64,000 nt of DNA. Origin: Apostichopus japonicus. Lineage: Eukaryota; Echinodermata; Holothuroidea; Aspidochirotida; Stichopodidae. The position numbers and the translations under genes are program-made. Under the pieces are notes generated by a model. It worked only from the letters and a program-made list of their open reading frames with translations, did not search any database and had not been told where the DNA came from. Each line of letters begins with the position of its first letter. Within the stretch, counting starts at the first letter, position 1. This document shows positions 44,601-54,867 of the stretch, piece after piece. Location of the stretch: positions 14,767,501 through 14,831,500 of the forward strand of contig NC_092570.1 of assembly GCF_037975245.1 (NCBI RefSeq), written 5' to 3'.

Positions 44601-47600
44601 AGGGGACTTGGGTTGAGAGCGGGTCAGTCGTTTTGTAGTTTGGTTTTTTCGTGCACAGGTTCTTTCCTGGATGAATTTTCTTAAAAAGTACCGAGAGGAT
44701 GAGAACGAACACGTAGGAGGCGAGGACCAGTCTTTTGCATAAGAACGACAGAAATAGGAAAACATAAACTTAATACATTGTTACGTTGGAATGCGAGAGG
44801 TCTCGATAATTAATTGTTAACGAGACATAATTAAGCCTGGGTTCGTTTTTGAGAGGAACACAGACAAATTGACGAGTCTAGAGAATTTAAATGAGAACGT
44901 AAACTATATTGAACAATGGAGTTTGAACCAATAACAACAAGTGGTAATTACAAATATATAGAAAATTACTCACAAACTTAACAAGATAGGATACACTTTA
45001 AAACACGCTGGTCTCTTCCAACGGCGATATCCCTCAACGGCCACGACCTTGATGACGACGATTCTCGGTCCGTTGTACCGCGAAATTCACTGGTCCTCGA
45101 CGAAGTTTCTCGCGATCCCAGAAACAGCAGTCACCTTCTTTCCGGCGATGCTCCAAAATAGAAGACGGACTTCCAGCCACAATCGAGTGAAGCACAAGTC
45201 GAACTTCTCGCCGACTAAATATTACCAGAGTCAGTCCAAAATCAGCTTTATAGCCACCAACTCCTGGCGTATACGAACTTCCTCAACGGAGACAGAAATT
45301 CTTCACCTTCTCCGAAATAAAGACCGAAACACTGTAGTTTCACAGCAAAGTCCTCTTCAAACTTCTGAATGGAAGTGCAGAATCAATCTTGGTATCGATG
45401 TCTCAATCCCTCAGAAACTACTGGCAGTTGAGCACTGACGATATATAGTAGAATGGTATAATATGTGTCGTCGCTTGTATTCGTTCAGAAACTGAGAAAC
45501 TCTCCGATCTGGGCGGGTTTTTATACGATTCGCCATGTCAAGAATCATGTAGATCTTTCTCGATACACCTGAGTAACAACTCGACCCAGTTTCTCTATTC
45601 GCGGAAGTCCTTTGCATATCTCGCGAACATTCCAGAGAATCCACGAAGATGCGTGCACAGCTTACACGCGATTTCACGTAAACCGACGTTAACCCGAGAC
45701 CAGCGTGTCATCATAAGGAATATTCCAGAACAATCGTGTATTATAACATTCTGACACGGTAACCCGACCTAATTTCTCAAATATTGATTTAACACGTATA
45801 GGCAATTTCAAATACTTTCTATATTGTAACAGTAGGTTCCTCACTAGCAGTGACTAGCGTTAGGCTACAATGGGCCCTCATAACAACATTCATACATACG
45901 TTACATATGTAATAATGTATCTTTAACGTGTGTGCATGTGACATTATTTCGCATATCTCGTCCCAAGTAAATAGCAGATAATATTGTTTAACCCCCCCCC
46001 CACCCCCACCATATTCTGATACAAAGACACACAACTGTTACAAAATTAAGAAAGAGATACTTACGAAATTCTCTCGGCGCCGAAGTTCGGTCTATCTCTT
46101 CGGTATATTAAAAGAAAAGTATATAAACTGCATATATTTCAATTCGTTTTACACGGTAAAGTATAATTCCACTAAACGTTGGAATTACCACACAAAAGAC
46201 CCCCCAAAAAAATCTCCAATCACATAAAGTCAAAATGAACAAACAGCCGACATTTTCTTCCTTGCGACGATATATACAACGTTGATCCAGCAAGTATAGC
46301 CATATGGTGCACAGTAGCCTACCAGGCTTTCTGTATACCATAACTTACAGGCAGCAGTAGAACCTACATGTCTTTCGGACAATACATGGCTGGAGTAAAC
46401 GAATAGGATTACTATATACCTATATTCTCATGATAATGAACACACCGTTTAAGTATACCTATAATCTCTATGATGCTGCGTTCCTTAGTAGCTACAAACA
46501 TGATTATAAAGGGAATTCCAGTAACCATTGACTAATTCTACATATGTGCGGTAGCTGCCAACAATTATACAAACTCTATTCAAGGATCATTATGAGGAAC
46601 GTAAACAATAGGGTTTAATTCTCTGTCTACCGTGGTCATTCTTATAGACTCCAAGTACCATATTTACAGGCCTTGGAATGTCGATCCTCCTTTTGTCCAG
46701 TCCAAAGACGTTGCACGTTACAACACAAACAATTTGCTACATATACTGACGGTCCGTAAAGACGTTATTATTTGTTTTTTTTAAAACATCAAGTCCATGA
46801 TCCAAGCTAGCGGTTATTCTTTCTCAGCATCGATTCTAATAGATAGGGGTGGGGGTTGGGGGTATGTTGAATCCTGGGTCGGGTGCCTAACAGTTTGCGG
46901 ATCGTTGCTTCATACTTTTTGTACATCTGACGGTCCAACCAGACTCCCCTTGAAAGTTATGCTTTCCTGAAATATTACAGTGCTTTTAACATATCAACAT
47001 CATCATATGCATGTCTGGACTAAGATTCGCCAGAATCCATCAAATAATGTACATTTCAGGTCAACCTTTCTCTAAGATTTCCCCGTCTCTCCATGCATCC
47101 CCCGGCCCCTTTCACCGCAGCGCTGCTACTCTCCGTGTACGAGGGGGTACATGTACATAATATTTGGGTTGCCCTCAAGATAAGTACTAATTAATTTCAC
47201 GTGTTCCAAATATCTCTTTTTAAATATTAATTCGCATTTCTTTTCACATTTTGTTGTGTTTTCAGGCATGTATCGTAAATCCACTCTGGGGTCATCTGCA
47301 ACGGCGTACTACGAGTTGTGGGGAAACCTGATGCGCAAAGTTACCATGAAGAAAGGAGAAGAATATGCATCTAAAACCATATTTGGTATTTTTAAAATTT
47401 TATTTATAGTCTTAAAGAGTCTCCTTCATTTTCTATAGACATAATTCCTACACCAAACTCCGAAAAGTCCCGAAAAGAGTAGAAATTCGTCGAGCAGTTT
47501 GAGTAGACCTTGGTACAGTAACTTAAACGTTATTTCTTCTTCTTTTCTAAATTAATGAAATGGATCTTATTTTGAGGGAGAAAAAAAAATGCTGATTGCA

Positions 47601-50600
47601 ATTTGGTTGCTATAGCTTTGATAAATTTCTAGAATGTGCATTATTTAGATCCATTGAATTACTATTCACACTGATGCTGGTTCTAGACAATTTAACAATT
47701 TGAGTAAATTGTCAGACACTATTATATTCATACAGGACAAAATATCCAAGAAGTTTATTTTATTCTTTTGTTCTTTTCTTTTGTATTGTTATGAATGCAG
47801 GGGACGGTTCTGCTTCAACATTCTGGGGCAATAGCAACTGGACTTCGTTTCATCCAAATTTAAGCCGATGTCCAGACTTTGCTATCCCATCGCTCATTCA
47901 CTCCATTCAACCAGAGGCCAAAATTATTGTTGCTTTTCGTAACCCCATAGACAGGTATTATTGAGGTCCCCCAAATGACTGGCGTGCGCAGTGGGGTGGG
48001 TGGGGGTGGGGGTGGGGGTTGGGGGGGTGTCCGCCATCGTCAGTCGGGAAAGAAACGTGATCTGTGAAATTCTATCTGAACAAAAGCCTTTCCAAAAGAA
48101 GTGACGAAGACTATTTAAAAAATAATAAAAGTAAAAGCACCGTTTTGGTCTTAAATGAGGTAGGCTATTCTTATTTACTATGTAGGCTACCACTTAGTCT
48201 CAGATTGGAATCTTAACGGTGGTTCTGCAGGAACAAACAAGTTGTAGACATATCGTGTTGGTTTAATACGACATCACAATGTTTAAAATATAGTTTTATC
48301 TAATTACTACGTTCCAATAAAATATGATTTTTTTTTCTGTCGTTCGACTTGCCACGTACAGCATCCTGACGACAATTTGTAAATAGTCGAGTTTTTGCGT
48401 GTTTGAAAACCCGCCCAAAAAATTATAATTTTTGACGTACGTGTTGTCTCGACAATTTCGAAGAAACTTTCCTCAAAATTTAATAAATTACTTAAAAAAT
48501 CGAAAACACGACAAAGAAAATAAACATTTGTGGTGAAATCGTGCCGTGTTATTCTTCATTAACACGGTAATTCTATACACACGTATATGCATTCAGGACT
48601 CCCGTCGTTTGAACTTGACTTTTAAAACAACTTTGATTAATTACCTCATTTCACCAGGTTGTTCTCAGATTATTTATACTTCTCCAGAGGGCTAACATCC
48701 TCCGAGGAATTTCATGAATCAGTTAAAGCAGGAATTGAAGAATTCCAGACATGCCTCGAAACTATTGGTGATCTACACACCTGTGTCTATAAAGCTGACA
48801 AGTTACCTTCAGGAAGAGCAGTCGTAAGTGGTGATGTATGCGTTATTTAGTCTCCCCCACCCCCACCCCACCCATCCCCCTCCGCGGTCATAATACTTTG
48901 CAAGCTATTATTAGGCGAATTTTGGCTCTCCATTAGAAGGCCCATCTATATCCCCCTAATTTAAATTGATAATCTGCGTAGCCCCTCCCCCCACCTCCCC
49001 TCCCCCGCTGGATGTTACCCATCCTCTGTGTTCTGGCGAGTTATTGATAGATGGGGTGCGGGATACGTTACAGAGCAATGGCTGCCTTCTAAGTGTAGGA
49101 AGGTTGAAGGGCGGGGGGGGGGGGGTCGGAATTCACATAACAAACTCGACAGAATAAAGTAAAATGAACGAGCTTACACATTCTCGATTTTCAATACAAA
49201 ACGTCTCGCCAGGTTGAATATGTAGCCTGTGCAAAGTCTCGTTAGGCGAAATCTGCCAATGTCCCTTAAAATGCTAAAAGATTTTCCATAATCTATGTAA
49301 GAAACTCACCAATAAATCAATTTGTTTTCAACATTCTCGTTAAGTTGCGCAAAGTGAGTCAGTGCCCGAATTGAATTACGACATCAATAGTGATACAAAT
49401 CTAAGTAAATATGTGTTAAATCTATTATTGACTAATTCATTGCCTAGTAAAAATCTACCAACCTCGAAACAGGAATGTTGTACGTGCAGTACACAATTTG
49501 TGCTCGTTCAGTTCAAATCGCTTATCGAGAAACTGGGTTAAACTTCGGAGGCCGTGAGTTGGAGTGTAGGAAGAGGGGGCTAATACAGAACTTTTAATTA
49601 AAGCGAAACATGTGCTGTAGTAAGTCCCATCATACGGGCAGATATTCCTCCTTAGCTACCACCGCCCCCCACCCCCATCGTTCATATAGCTCGTCTGACC
49701 CGTACGAAGGCCACTCAGCAATGATGTAGAAATGTGAAAACATGTCATAGCAGCGGGGGAGGGGGTCTATCAAGGGGGGGGGGTTTAGATTCTACATATA
49801 CTGGTCAGATCTTCCAAATAGCATTTGCCGAAAAAAAATATCCCCTTCCTTCCCTTTCTCGAAAATCGGTTAAAATATATCAATTGTGAAAGCTACTAAG
49901 CCTCTGGCAATATAATCATGTCATTTTACATGCTGATCTAAACCACTAATTCTCTTCTTTAATTGTTTTTTTTTTCTATTGCGCATGCTTAAAGCAGTTG
50001 TTTGATAGACCATTAATGGTATCGAAATGTTACTCAAAATAATATTGTAATTAGACAAAAATAAGAAATTCTACCAGATTTTGTTTACCTCAAGTACATT
50101 AATTGGCCATTTATTAAAATTTTGCTATGGATATTTGAAAGTTTGAACTTCATTGGTACTGGAATCATTTGAGTATTTGTCAAACGTACTTTTTTATGTA
50201 AATTTCGCCTTAATCTACGAATTTTGACCCCTCGGATCAACTCTTGTTGTGTCCGACGACAAAACGGGATATCTACTTTAATTCCACTTGTTTTGTTATC
50301 TAATAGTTTTTAAAAAAAAAAAGGACTTCAGTTGTATAATTTATCTTTAAGAAGATCGGTGTTTTCTATTTAATTATTTATTTTTAACACATTTACAACG
50401 AAGAATAAAAAAAATATATTTGGATTATGTCTTTTGATCTCTTAATTTCTTAAATCCCATGTACAGCGATTAAGAGTTGGTCTCTATTCGGTCTATCTGG
50501 AAGACTGGCTGAAATTTTTTTAAGCCTAGTCAGCTGAGGGTCATTAGAACCGAAGATTGGAGCGTAAAGTGTCCTGAGATTCTGACCGATCTTCATCGAT

Positions 50601-51025
50601 TTTTAGAGCTCGGTAAGAATTGTTCTTTGACTTTTGGAAATATTTTGGCTCTCAGAGTAGAAAAGCTGGAGGACAGAATTACCTTCTCTGTAATGGTCTG
50701 TGATGACTCGGTGTTAAATCGCATTGTTCTCTCTTAAGGGGGGGGGGGGAGGGGTGTATCACTGCCACTATACTTACCCCTCGTGCAAGAACTTTGAGTT
50801 ATCATACTGTAAAGGCAAGCTTTTAACAAACACATATATGTTCTCTCGCCAGATGAGCTTCCTCCCGGTGAGACGAACGACTTATGTAACGAAGAACGCC
50901 ATAATGTTGGTCACAGCAAGACGGTGGCGTTGTTACCGGAGACAACGCAGCTGTTGCGTGATTTCTATTCCCCCTTTAACAAAAGACTGGCAAATATACT
51001 CGATGACGATAATTTTATATGGTAA
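38589..51025 (+). CDS. CHST15-like sulfotransferase, copy A (9 exons)
   Basis: A likely Golgi type II membrane enzyme related to CHST15 (GalNAc4S-6ST), which moves sulfate from PAPS to carbon 6 of 4-sulfated GalNAc in chondroitin or dermatan sulfate. Exons: 38589-38609, 40149-40313, 43271-43478, 46648-46755, 47266-47385, 47801-47954, 48658-48823, 50467-50612 and 50853-51025. Phases agree throughout and the total is 420 codons once one extra T near 50520 is discounted. Visible landmarks are the signal anchor LLSVASVLFGVAVIRSVVM, PKCGTTD (5'-phosphosulfate loop) with the family's EPHWW, GSASTFW, FRNPIDRLFSDYLYF (3'-phosphate loop), VGLYSVYLEDWL and the closing LLRDFYSPFN. At about 419 residues it is shorter than human CHST15 (561), mostly in the stem. 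The precise acceptor sugar is inferred. Confidence 0.86.
38610..40148 (+). other. copy A intron 1
   Basis: Unique-looking sequence matching copy B 54868-56369 with small indels, plus G-runs at about 39724 and 39850. No other gene. Confidence 0.7.
40149..40313 (+). CDS. copy A exon 2 (membrane anchor and stem)
   Basis: Acceptor CATCTTCAG, donor GTGAGG, 55 codons. RAVRLLSVASVLFGVAVIRS is the signal-anchor; the rest (PLPDWSEDEKPIHLEPEV) is a charged stem. Confidence 0.88.
40333..41876. mobile_element. element with ~490-bp terminal inverted repeats, private to copy A
   Basis: The left arm (about 40334-40823, starting CTATGGAACGCC) and the right arm (about 41432-41873, ending GGCGTTCCATAG) are near-exact reverse complements. 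The arms include a TACTACTACTAATTCGAAGTG minisatellite. Copy B has the empty site GTGTAAACTGATTG at 56547; copy A shows TAAA / TTAA beside the ends, a possible 4-bp target duplication. No transposase seen. Confidence 0.87.
41877..43270 (+). other. copy A intron 2, remainder
   Basis: Parallels copy B. Contains a tRNA-like remnant at 42373-42426 (GTTGGTTAGCAT and GGGTTCGAATCCC); otherwise AT-rich and unrecognised. Confidence 0.6.
43271..43478 (+). CDS. copy A exon 3 (PAPS-binding loop)
   Basis: Acceptor TTAATAACAG, donor GTGAGA. Encodes ALSEYPAEFIESKKNP, then YFYLAGMPKCGTTDIWLKLT and KEPHWWGKRRV. PKCGTTD and EPHWW are near-diagnostic of the CHST15 family. Confidence 0.95.
44499..44550 (+). ncRNA. 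U2 snRNA-derived fragment (copy A), probably a pseudogene
   Basis: GGCCTTTTGGCTTAGATCAA then GTGTAGCATTATGTTC closely follows the 5' end of U2 snRNA (known order GGCCUUUUGGCUAAGAUCAAGUGUAG, then UAUCUGUUC). The branch-point-pairing segment is degraded and the rest of U2 is missing, so it is unlikely to work. Same position in copy B. Confidence 0.75.
44779..45885. mobile_element. candidate solo LTR (1,107 bp), private to copy A
   Basis: Starts TGTTACG and ends CATAACA (TG...CA with short inverted ends), flanked by ACAT on both sides. Copy B has the uninterrupted site AATACATTCATAC. The 129-codon ORF inside (45049-45438) resembles nothing I know. Confidence 0.55.
45886..46647 (+). other. copy A intron 3, right part
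   Basis: Matches copy B 59955-60696; C-runs at about 45990; no gene recognised. Confidence 0.6.
46648..46755 (+). CDS. copy A exon 4
   Basis: Acceptor TCTTATAG, donor GTAAAG, 108 bases, phase 1 at both ends. Encodes SKYHIYRPWNVDPPF, then DVARYNTNNLLHILTV. The reading is kept in copy B with the same length. It replaces the family segment around YLDLFDLAAHQI. Less conserved, so the acceptor choice is less certain. Confidence 0.72.
47266..47385 (+). CDS. copy A exon 5
   Basis: Acceptor GTTTTCAG, donor GTATTT, phase 1 at both ends. Encodes MYRKSTLGSSATAYYELWGN, then a Lys-rich part ending SKTIFG. Confidence 0.85.
47386..47800 (+). other. copy A intron 5
   Basis: AT-rich, parallels copy B 61438-61918, which has a 60-bp private segment (about 61577-61640). 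Nothing else. Confidence 0.6.
47801..47954 (+). CDS. copy A exon 6
   Basis: Acceptor AATGCAG, donor GTATTA. Encodes GDGSASTFWGNSNWTSFH, then IIVAFRNPIDR. GSAST and the start of the 3'-phosphate loop match the family (known RDPVER, here RNPIDR). Confidence 0.94.
47955..48657 (+). other. copy A intron 6
   Basis: G-rich near the donor (47993-48030), then AT-rich; matches copy B intron. Confidence 0.6.
48658..48823 (+). CDS. copy A exon 7
   Basis: Acceptor TTTCACCAG, donor GTAAGT. Encodes LFSDYLYFSRGLTSSEEFHE, then FQTCLETIGDLHTCVYKA, the family's SDYLYF...DFHE...C..CVY pattern. Confidence 0.95.
48824..50466 (+). other. copy A intron 7
   Basis: Several C- and G-runs (48852-48890, 49111-49125, 49775-49785). 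No gene; the duplication with copy B can be followed to 49895. Confidence 0.6.
50467..50612 (+). CDS. copy A exon 8 (one extra T, frameshifted)
   Basis: Acceptor ATGTACAG, donor GTAAGA. Reads RLRVGLYSVYLEDWLKFF then a stop; one frame over it continues KPSQLRVIRTEDWSVKCPEI to the donor. The break is in a T7 run at 50515-50521, where six T would keep the frame and the family pattern. Confidence 0.83.
50853..51025 (+). CDS. copy A exon 9 (terminal)
   Basis: Acceptor TCTCTCGCCAG. Reads ELPPGETNDLCNEERH, then LLPETTQLLRDFYSPFN and ends DDDNFIW then TAA (51023-51025). LRDFY-PFN is the conserved C-terminus of CHST15. Confidence 0.9.
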
Positions 51026-54000
51026 TGTAGAGATAGTACCGACGACTCATCTGGTTCGTCAATAGAAAAATCTAGATCCAAGTATCGCAGATTGCCGAGA
51101 AGTGGCGTGCGATGAGGACAGGAATGAGAAGAACTTGTCGTTCATGTGGAAAGACGACGGTGTTTGGACGGATCATATTATCACTGAGGCAAGAAGTCAA
51201 GTCAAACTTAAAACTGTATTCGTATATGGAGAACCCGGTATTGGTATAGGAGTACCAAGACACATAGTTTCGTAGAGACAGTTTGGTGTTAGTACAAGGA
51301 AGAGGATTGTGTATTTATTTAGATGAAATTAATGTTTCCGGTTTCCAAGTATAATCTACCCCACTCTGGATAAGTAATACGTTGACTATAAATGGCATCT
51401 TGAATAATCCGAATTATCGAGATGTTTATACGCATGCTCTCTATAGCTTATAAAGTGGTCTTAAATTTAGTCCATATACAATATCTGCTATAAATGCATT
51501 ACAACACGCAATCATCAGAAGCATACTTTAATTCAGTAAATATCTAACATGATGCCATCGTATCGCTTCTTGGAACTTTTTTAGTTGAGCGGATTGATAC
51601 CGACTCTGCACGTTTAATCCCCAAGGTGGCATATTTCATATAGGGTCTAATCCACCCAAGGAAGATGAGTCCCGAAAAGCAGCAGGCGATCATCTTTGTA
51701 GATATGTTATCAAAGAAGATTTCTTGGTTTTTGGCTTGGATGTAGAAGTGCATGAATTATAGTACATCTCGTGCGAAAATCGAAACATTTTTAGAACCCC
51801 TTAACCTTACCAAGAACAGCGCGCAAGTAAATTGTTTACTGTTGAGTAAAGATGCTTGTTTACATGTGACTAATAAAACTTCGCGATCTCATAGCTGCAA
51901 AATTCTACATGGTCATAATAGGGAAAATTACAGGTGCCATGAATTGCCAACGTGTCAGCTATCCCGTGAGGGGTATAGGGTTTCGCTATTGGGAATTTCT
52001 ATAAGAAACTATAGAGACCACGTGACTTTGATGACGACGTGTTATTTAATCAGGCATGTATATGGAGTATGCTACCACAAATAATTGGGGGCGGTAGATA
52101 ATATTCATCGCAACTCTTGTAGAGTTTTCAGGCCTTGGTATCACAGTCCTTCAAACGTAACTTTCGATGGTTGACAGAGATTGCATATTGCAAAATTAAA
52201 CCATTTTATCTTCAAAGTTTATTTTTGTTTACGATAATAAAGGAGAAAAAACAACCATATAAAAATACCGTGTTCTGAATATATTTCTTCACCCTTGCGA
52301 TAAATACAGTTTTGCAGCCCAATCCCTACTCTCATACTTTAATCAATGTTAGTTACATTAGCAGCCCAAAAAAAAGAAGAACTGAGGAGGCAAATCTCCA
52401 TGGCAATAATTTAGGTGTGAGATCAGGATTAAACTCGAGGATGTGTTAATAACTCATTGTTTATTGGGAGGCTTGAACCAAAAGGGGCCATATATATGGT
52501 CGTTCGTCAGGTGTAAAAAGAGTGATTGAAATCACGTCAGTCTACCATAAAGCTCCCAGATTGCTCAAAGTGCTTGAACTCGGAAAGAAAAGCCATATCC
52601 CTATTGAGACCATGACAGTGTGAACGCACTTTAAGGATCAAATCGACTTCCTTCAAGCTTCTCTTATTATGGTCAGACAGGAAGTCGAATTGATGCATGG
52701 GTATGTGTCTCCCTCACCCAACAGTTGTAACCACTGATCTGTACAGATCAGTGGTTGTAACTAGAGATACACAGTGCAGGATCATTGGACTGAATCTTGT
52801 CGTCGAAATTACGCCGAACGGGCAATGTTCAAGTTTATGTGGACCTCATAGTACTATGTACCTTATACCTTTCAAGTTGATATTTTGAATTAAAATGGTC
52901 GAACACATTTCGAGATAGTTGTCGAAGTTTCCAGAAAAAAAGTCGAAACTTGAAGAATTCGAAAATATAGTTTAAATTTGGAGAAAGGAAAAACCACTGT
53001 CGAAATACTGACTTTTACTGGAAACTAATTCAAGCTGTATCATATGCAATAGAGTAACAAGAGTGTCAGGATAGCAAAGGATATGTGTCTGATTTTCATA
53101 AGAATATATAGAATATAAGAATTTTCCCTCTTTTCTTGTTTTTTTGAAATTGCGACAATTGATGTGGTAATTTCGTCATAAAAAGTCGCAATTTTGATAG
53201 CGAGTCGAACTACTAAAATAGCTTCTCGAAATTTCCAGCGATATTCTCGAAAGTTAGCTACGCCTGTTTTTTTAAATCAAAATTTCGACTTAGGTCTAGC
53301 AATATCGAGAATAGTTCGAAATTGTGGGAATTTTTTATATTTTTTTTAGAAATAGTGGGTAGGAAGGAACCTTCCCCCGGGGAGAACTTCTCGGGGAAGG
53401 GAAGGGTGAGGTGGGCGGGAAGGATCAGGGCGATTTGTGGAGCTGGATCGGCGGAGGGGTAGGAGGGAATCTTCCACCGGGAAAATTTCTCGGGGTGGGG
53501 CAGTGATTCGGGCAATGTGGAGCTGGATCGGCGGAGGGGGTAGGAGGGAACCTTCCCCGAAATGACCATTTTGAGTGATAATGGCGTGAACTTCCATGAG
53601 GGGAGGGGTTGTGGTAAAGTTCCCCCAGTGGACGAGATTGTGGGGTGGAGCTGGATGTTCTTAAAAATTTGTATAGAACGCCGTTATGTTTCCTTAATCG
53701 GGAATTAACAGTAACCCCTGGCTATTTCGTAGGAGCTACACAACTCCGGTTAGTTTGTTCAGGACCGTTTATCTTGTGCAGGACAACTCCCCATTCTTTG
53801 CCCGTATGGTATGCTGTATTGGCCCCAGACCTCCAGGAAAGTACTTTTTGAAAACCGTCTAGCAATTATAGCGTGCTATAATTTGGGGCCTATACTGACT
53901 ACCTTTAAACTCATGCGGACTAAACGGGTTGTAATTTATTCACTCACTGAAAGATTCCCCCAATTATTCCCAGCCGTGTATTGAGCACTATTAAAGAGTG

Positions 54001-54406
54001 AAAACATATCTCATATATTGGCAGTAAAATATGCGTTGAAACTTTGAGCATCCGTAATTATTAACTTAACTAGCATATTTTGGGATAATGGTGATGACCA
54101 TTGAGAGAACAATCATCGGATAGACAAACCGAACGAGTAAACACGTAAAACAGCTTCGATAACAAAGCAACCAGGCGCAATTGCAGTTTTGTTTTTTGCT
54201 CAATACCTCATCAATCTAGGTACAAGTACCTTACATATATAAGTAAAACAGAGAAAATGTAAGTAAAATGCCTATGAAGTGAAAAGTTCCTCACTAAACC
54301 AGCTGGTTCTGTTGAAAACATCAACGCGCGGGCTACGTATAGACTAGATGCAGTAGTCTCTTGCCAGTGTCGTTTGTGTTATTTTCCGTACCCAATATCC
54401 GCTCGT
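51026..54406. other. intergenic stretch after copy A
   Basis: Probably starts with the copy A 3' UTR (AATAAA near 52236). Contains a perfect 28-bp palindrome (52729-52756) and ~90-bp repeats of GGAACCTTCCCC type (53356-53570). No gene supported. Confidence 0.5.
53356..53570. repeat. ~90-100 bp tandem repeat, 2-3 units
   Basis: GGGTAGGAGGGAACCTTCCC with TTCTCGGGG and GAGCTGGATCGGCGGAGG recur at about 53356, 53458 and 53540. Confidence 0.75.
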
Positions 54407-54520
54407 CTGCTCGCCGAGATAGTCAGTTCTCATTCGCAATCAAACAACGATGTTAGCCTATACTAAAGTATGATTCCCATTGGACAATCCTTGCTATAGC
54501 GCTTCATACTGTATCTATTT
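54407..54520 (+). repeat. 114-bp dispersed repeat, copy 2
   Basis: Same sequence and length as 18213-18326, but followed here by ACATCTTATC rather than a hAT-like element. Confidence 0.85.
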
Positions 54521-54846
54521 ACATCTTATCAAATCTAAATGCCTATCGCCAGAGATCATTCGAAGGCATTCCACTTTATTGACACCGACAGCAATGCGGT
54601 GAAAGGCTGATGCGGGAAACGTGTACACAGATCTTCCTCGAAAGTATATATATATATAGGCATATAATATATATCACGAAAGCGCCTATACACTGGCAAT
54701 CATCACGCAAGCCGGAAACTTCACTGTTATCAAAACGGGGGAGGTTACCACAACCTCGAACACACATACAGGCAGTATGATACGTGAACCAAATGTGGTA
54801 TTTCGTAAGACGGGCTCTGAGTGAAAGGTGTATTGAAAGTTTTAAA

Positions 54847-54867
54847 ATGTCTGCTTTGTTTAATCAG
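54847..54867 (+). CDS. copy B exon 1
   Basis: ATG then SALFNQ, donor GTGAGT; a single TTTTAAAATG context without the copy A duplication. Confidence 0.78.

Larger units (their letters stand above)
38501..49895 (+). repeat. segmental duplication, copy A
   Basis: Highly similar to 54772-64000 across exons and introns, starting at GCAGTATGATACGTGAACC. Copy A is longer because of two private insertions (40333-41876 and 44779-45885). The true right limit cannot be seen because copy B runs out of the window. Confidence 0.93.

Noticed and set aside
45049-45438. 129-codon ORF as a gene
   Set aside because: Lies wholly inside the candidate solo LTR private to copy A; no family resemblance and no counterpart in copy B.
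51752-52084. 110-codon ORF after copy A
   Set aside because: No recognisable motif, composition like the surroundings, and no splice partners.
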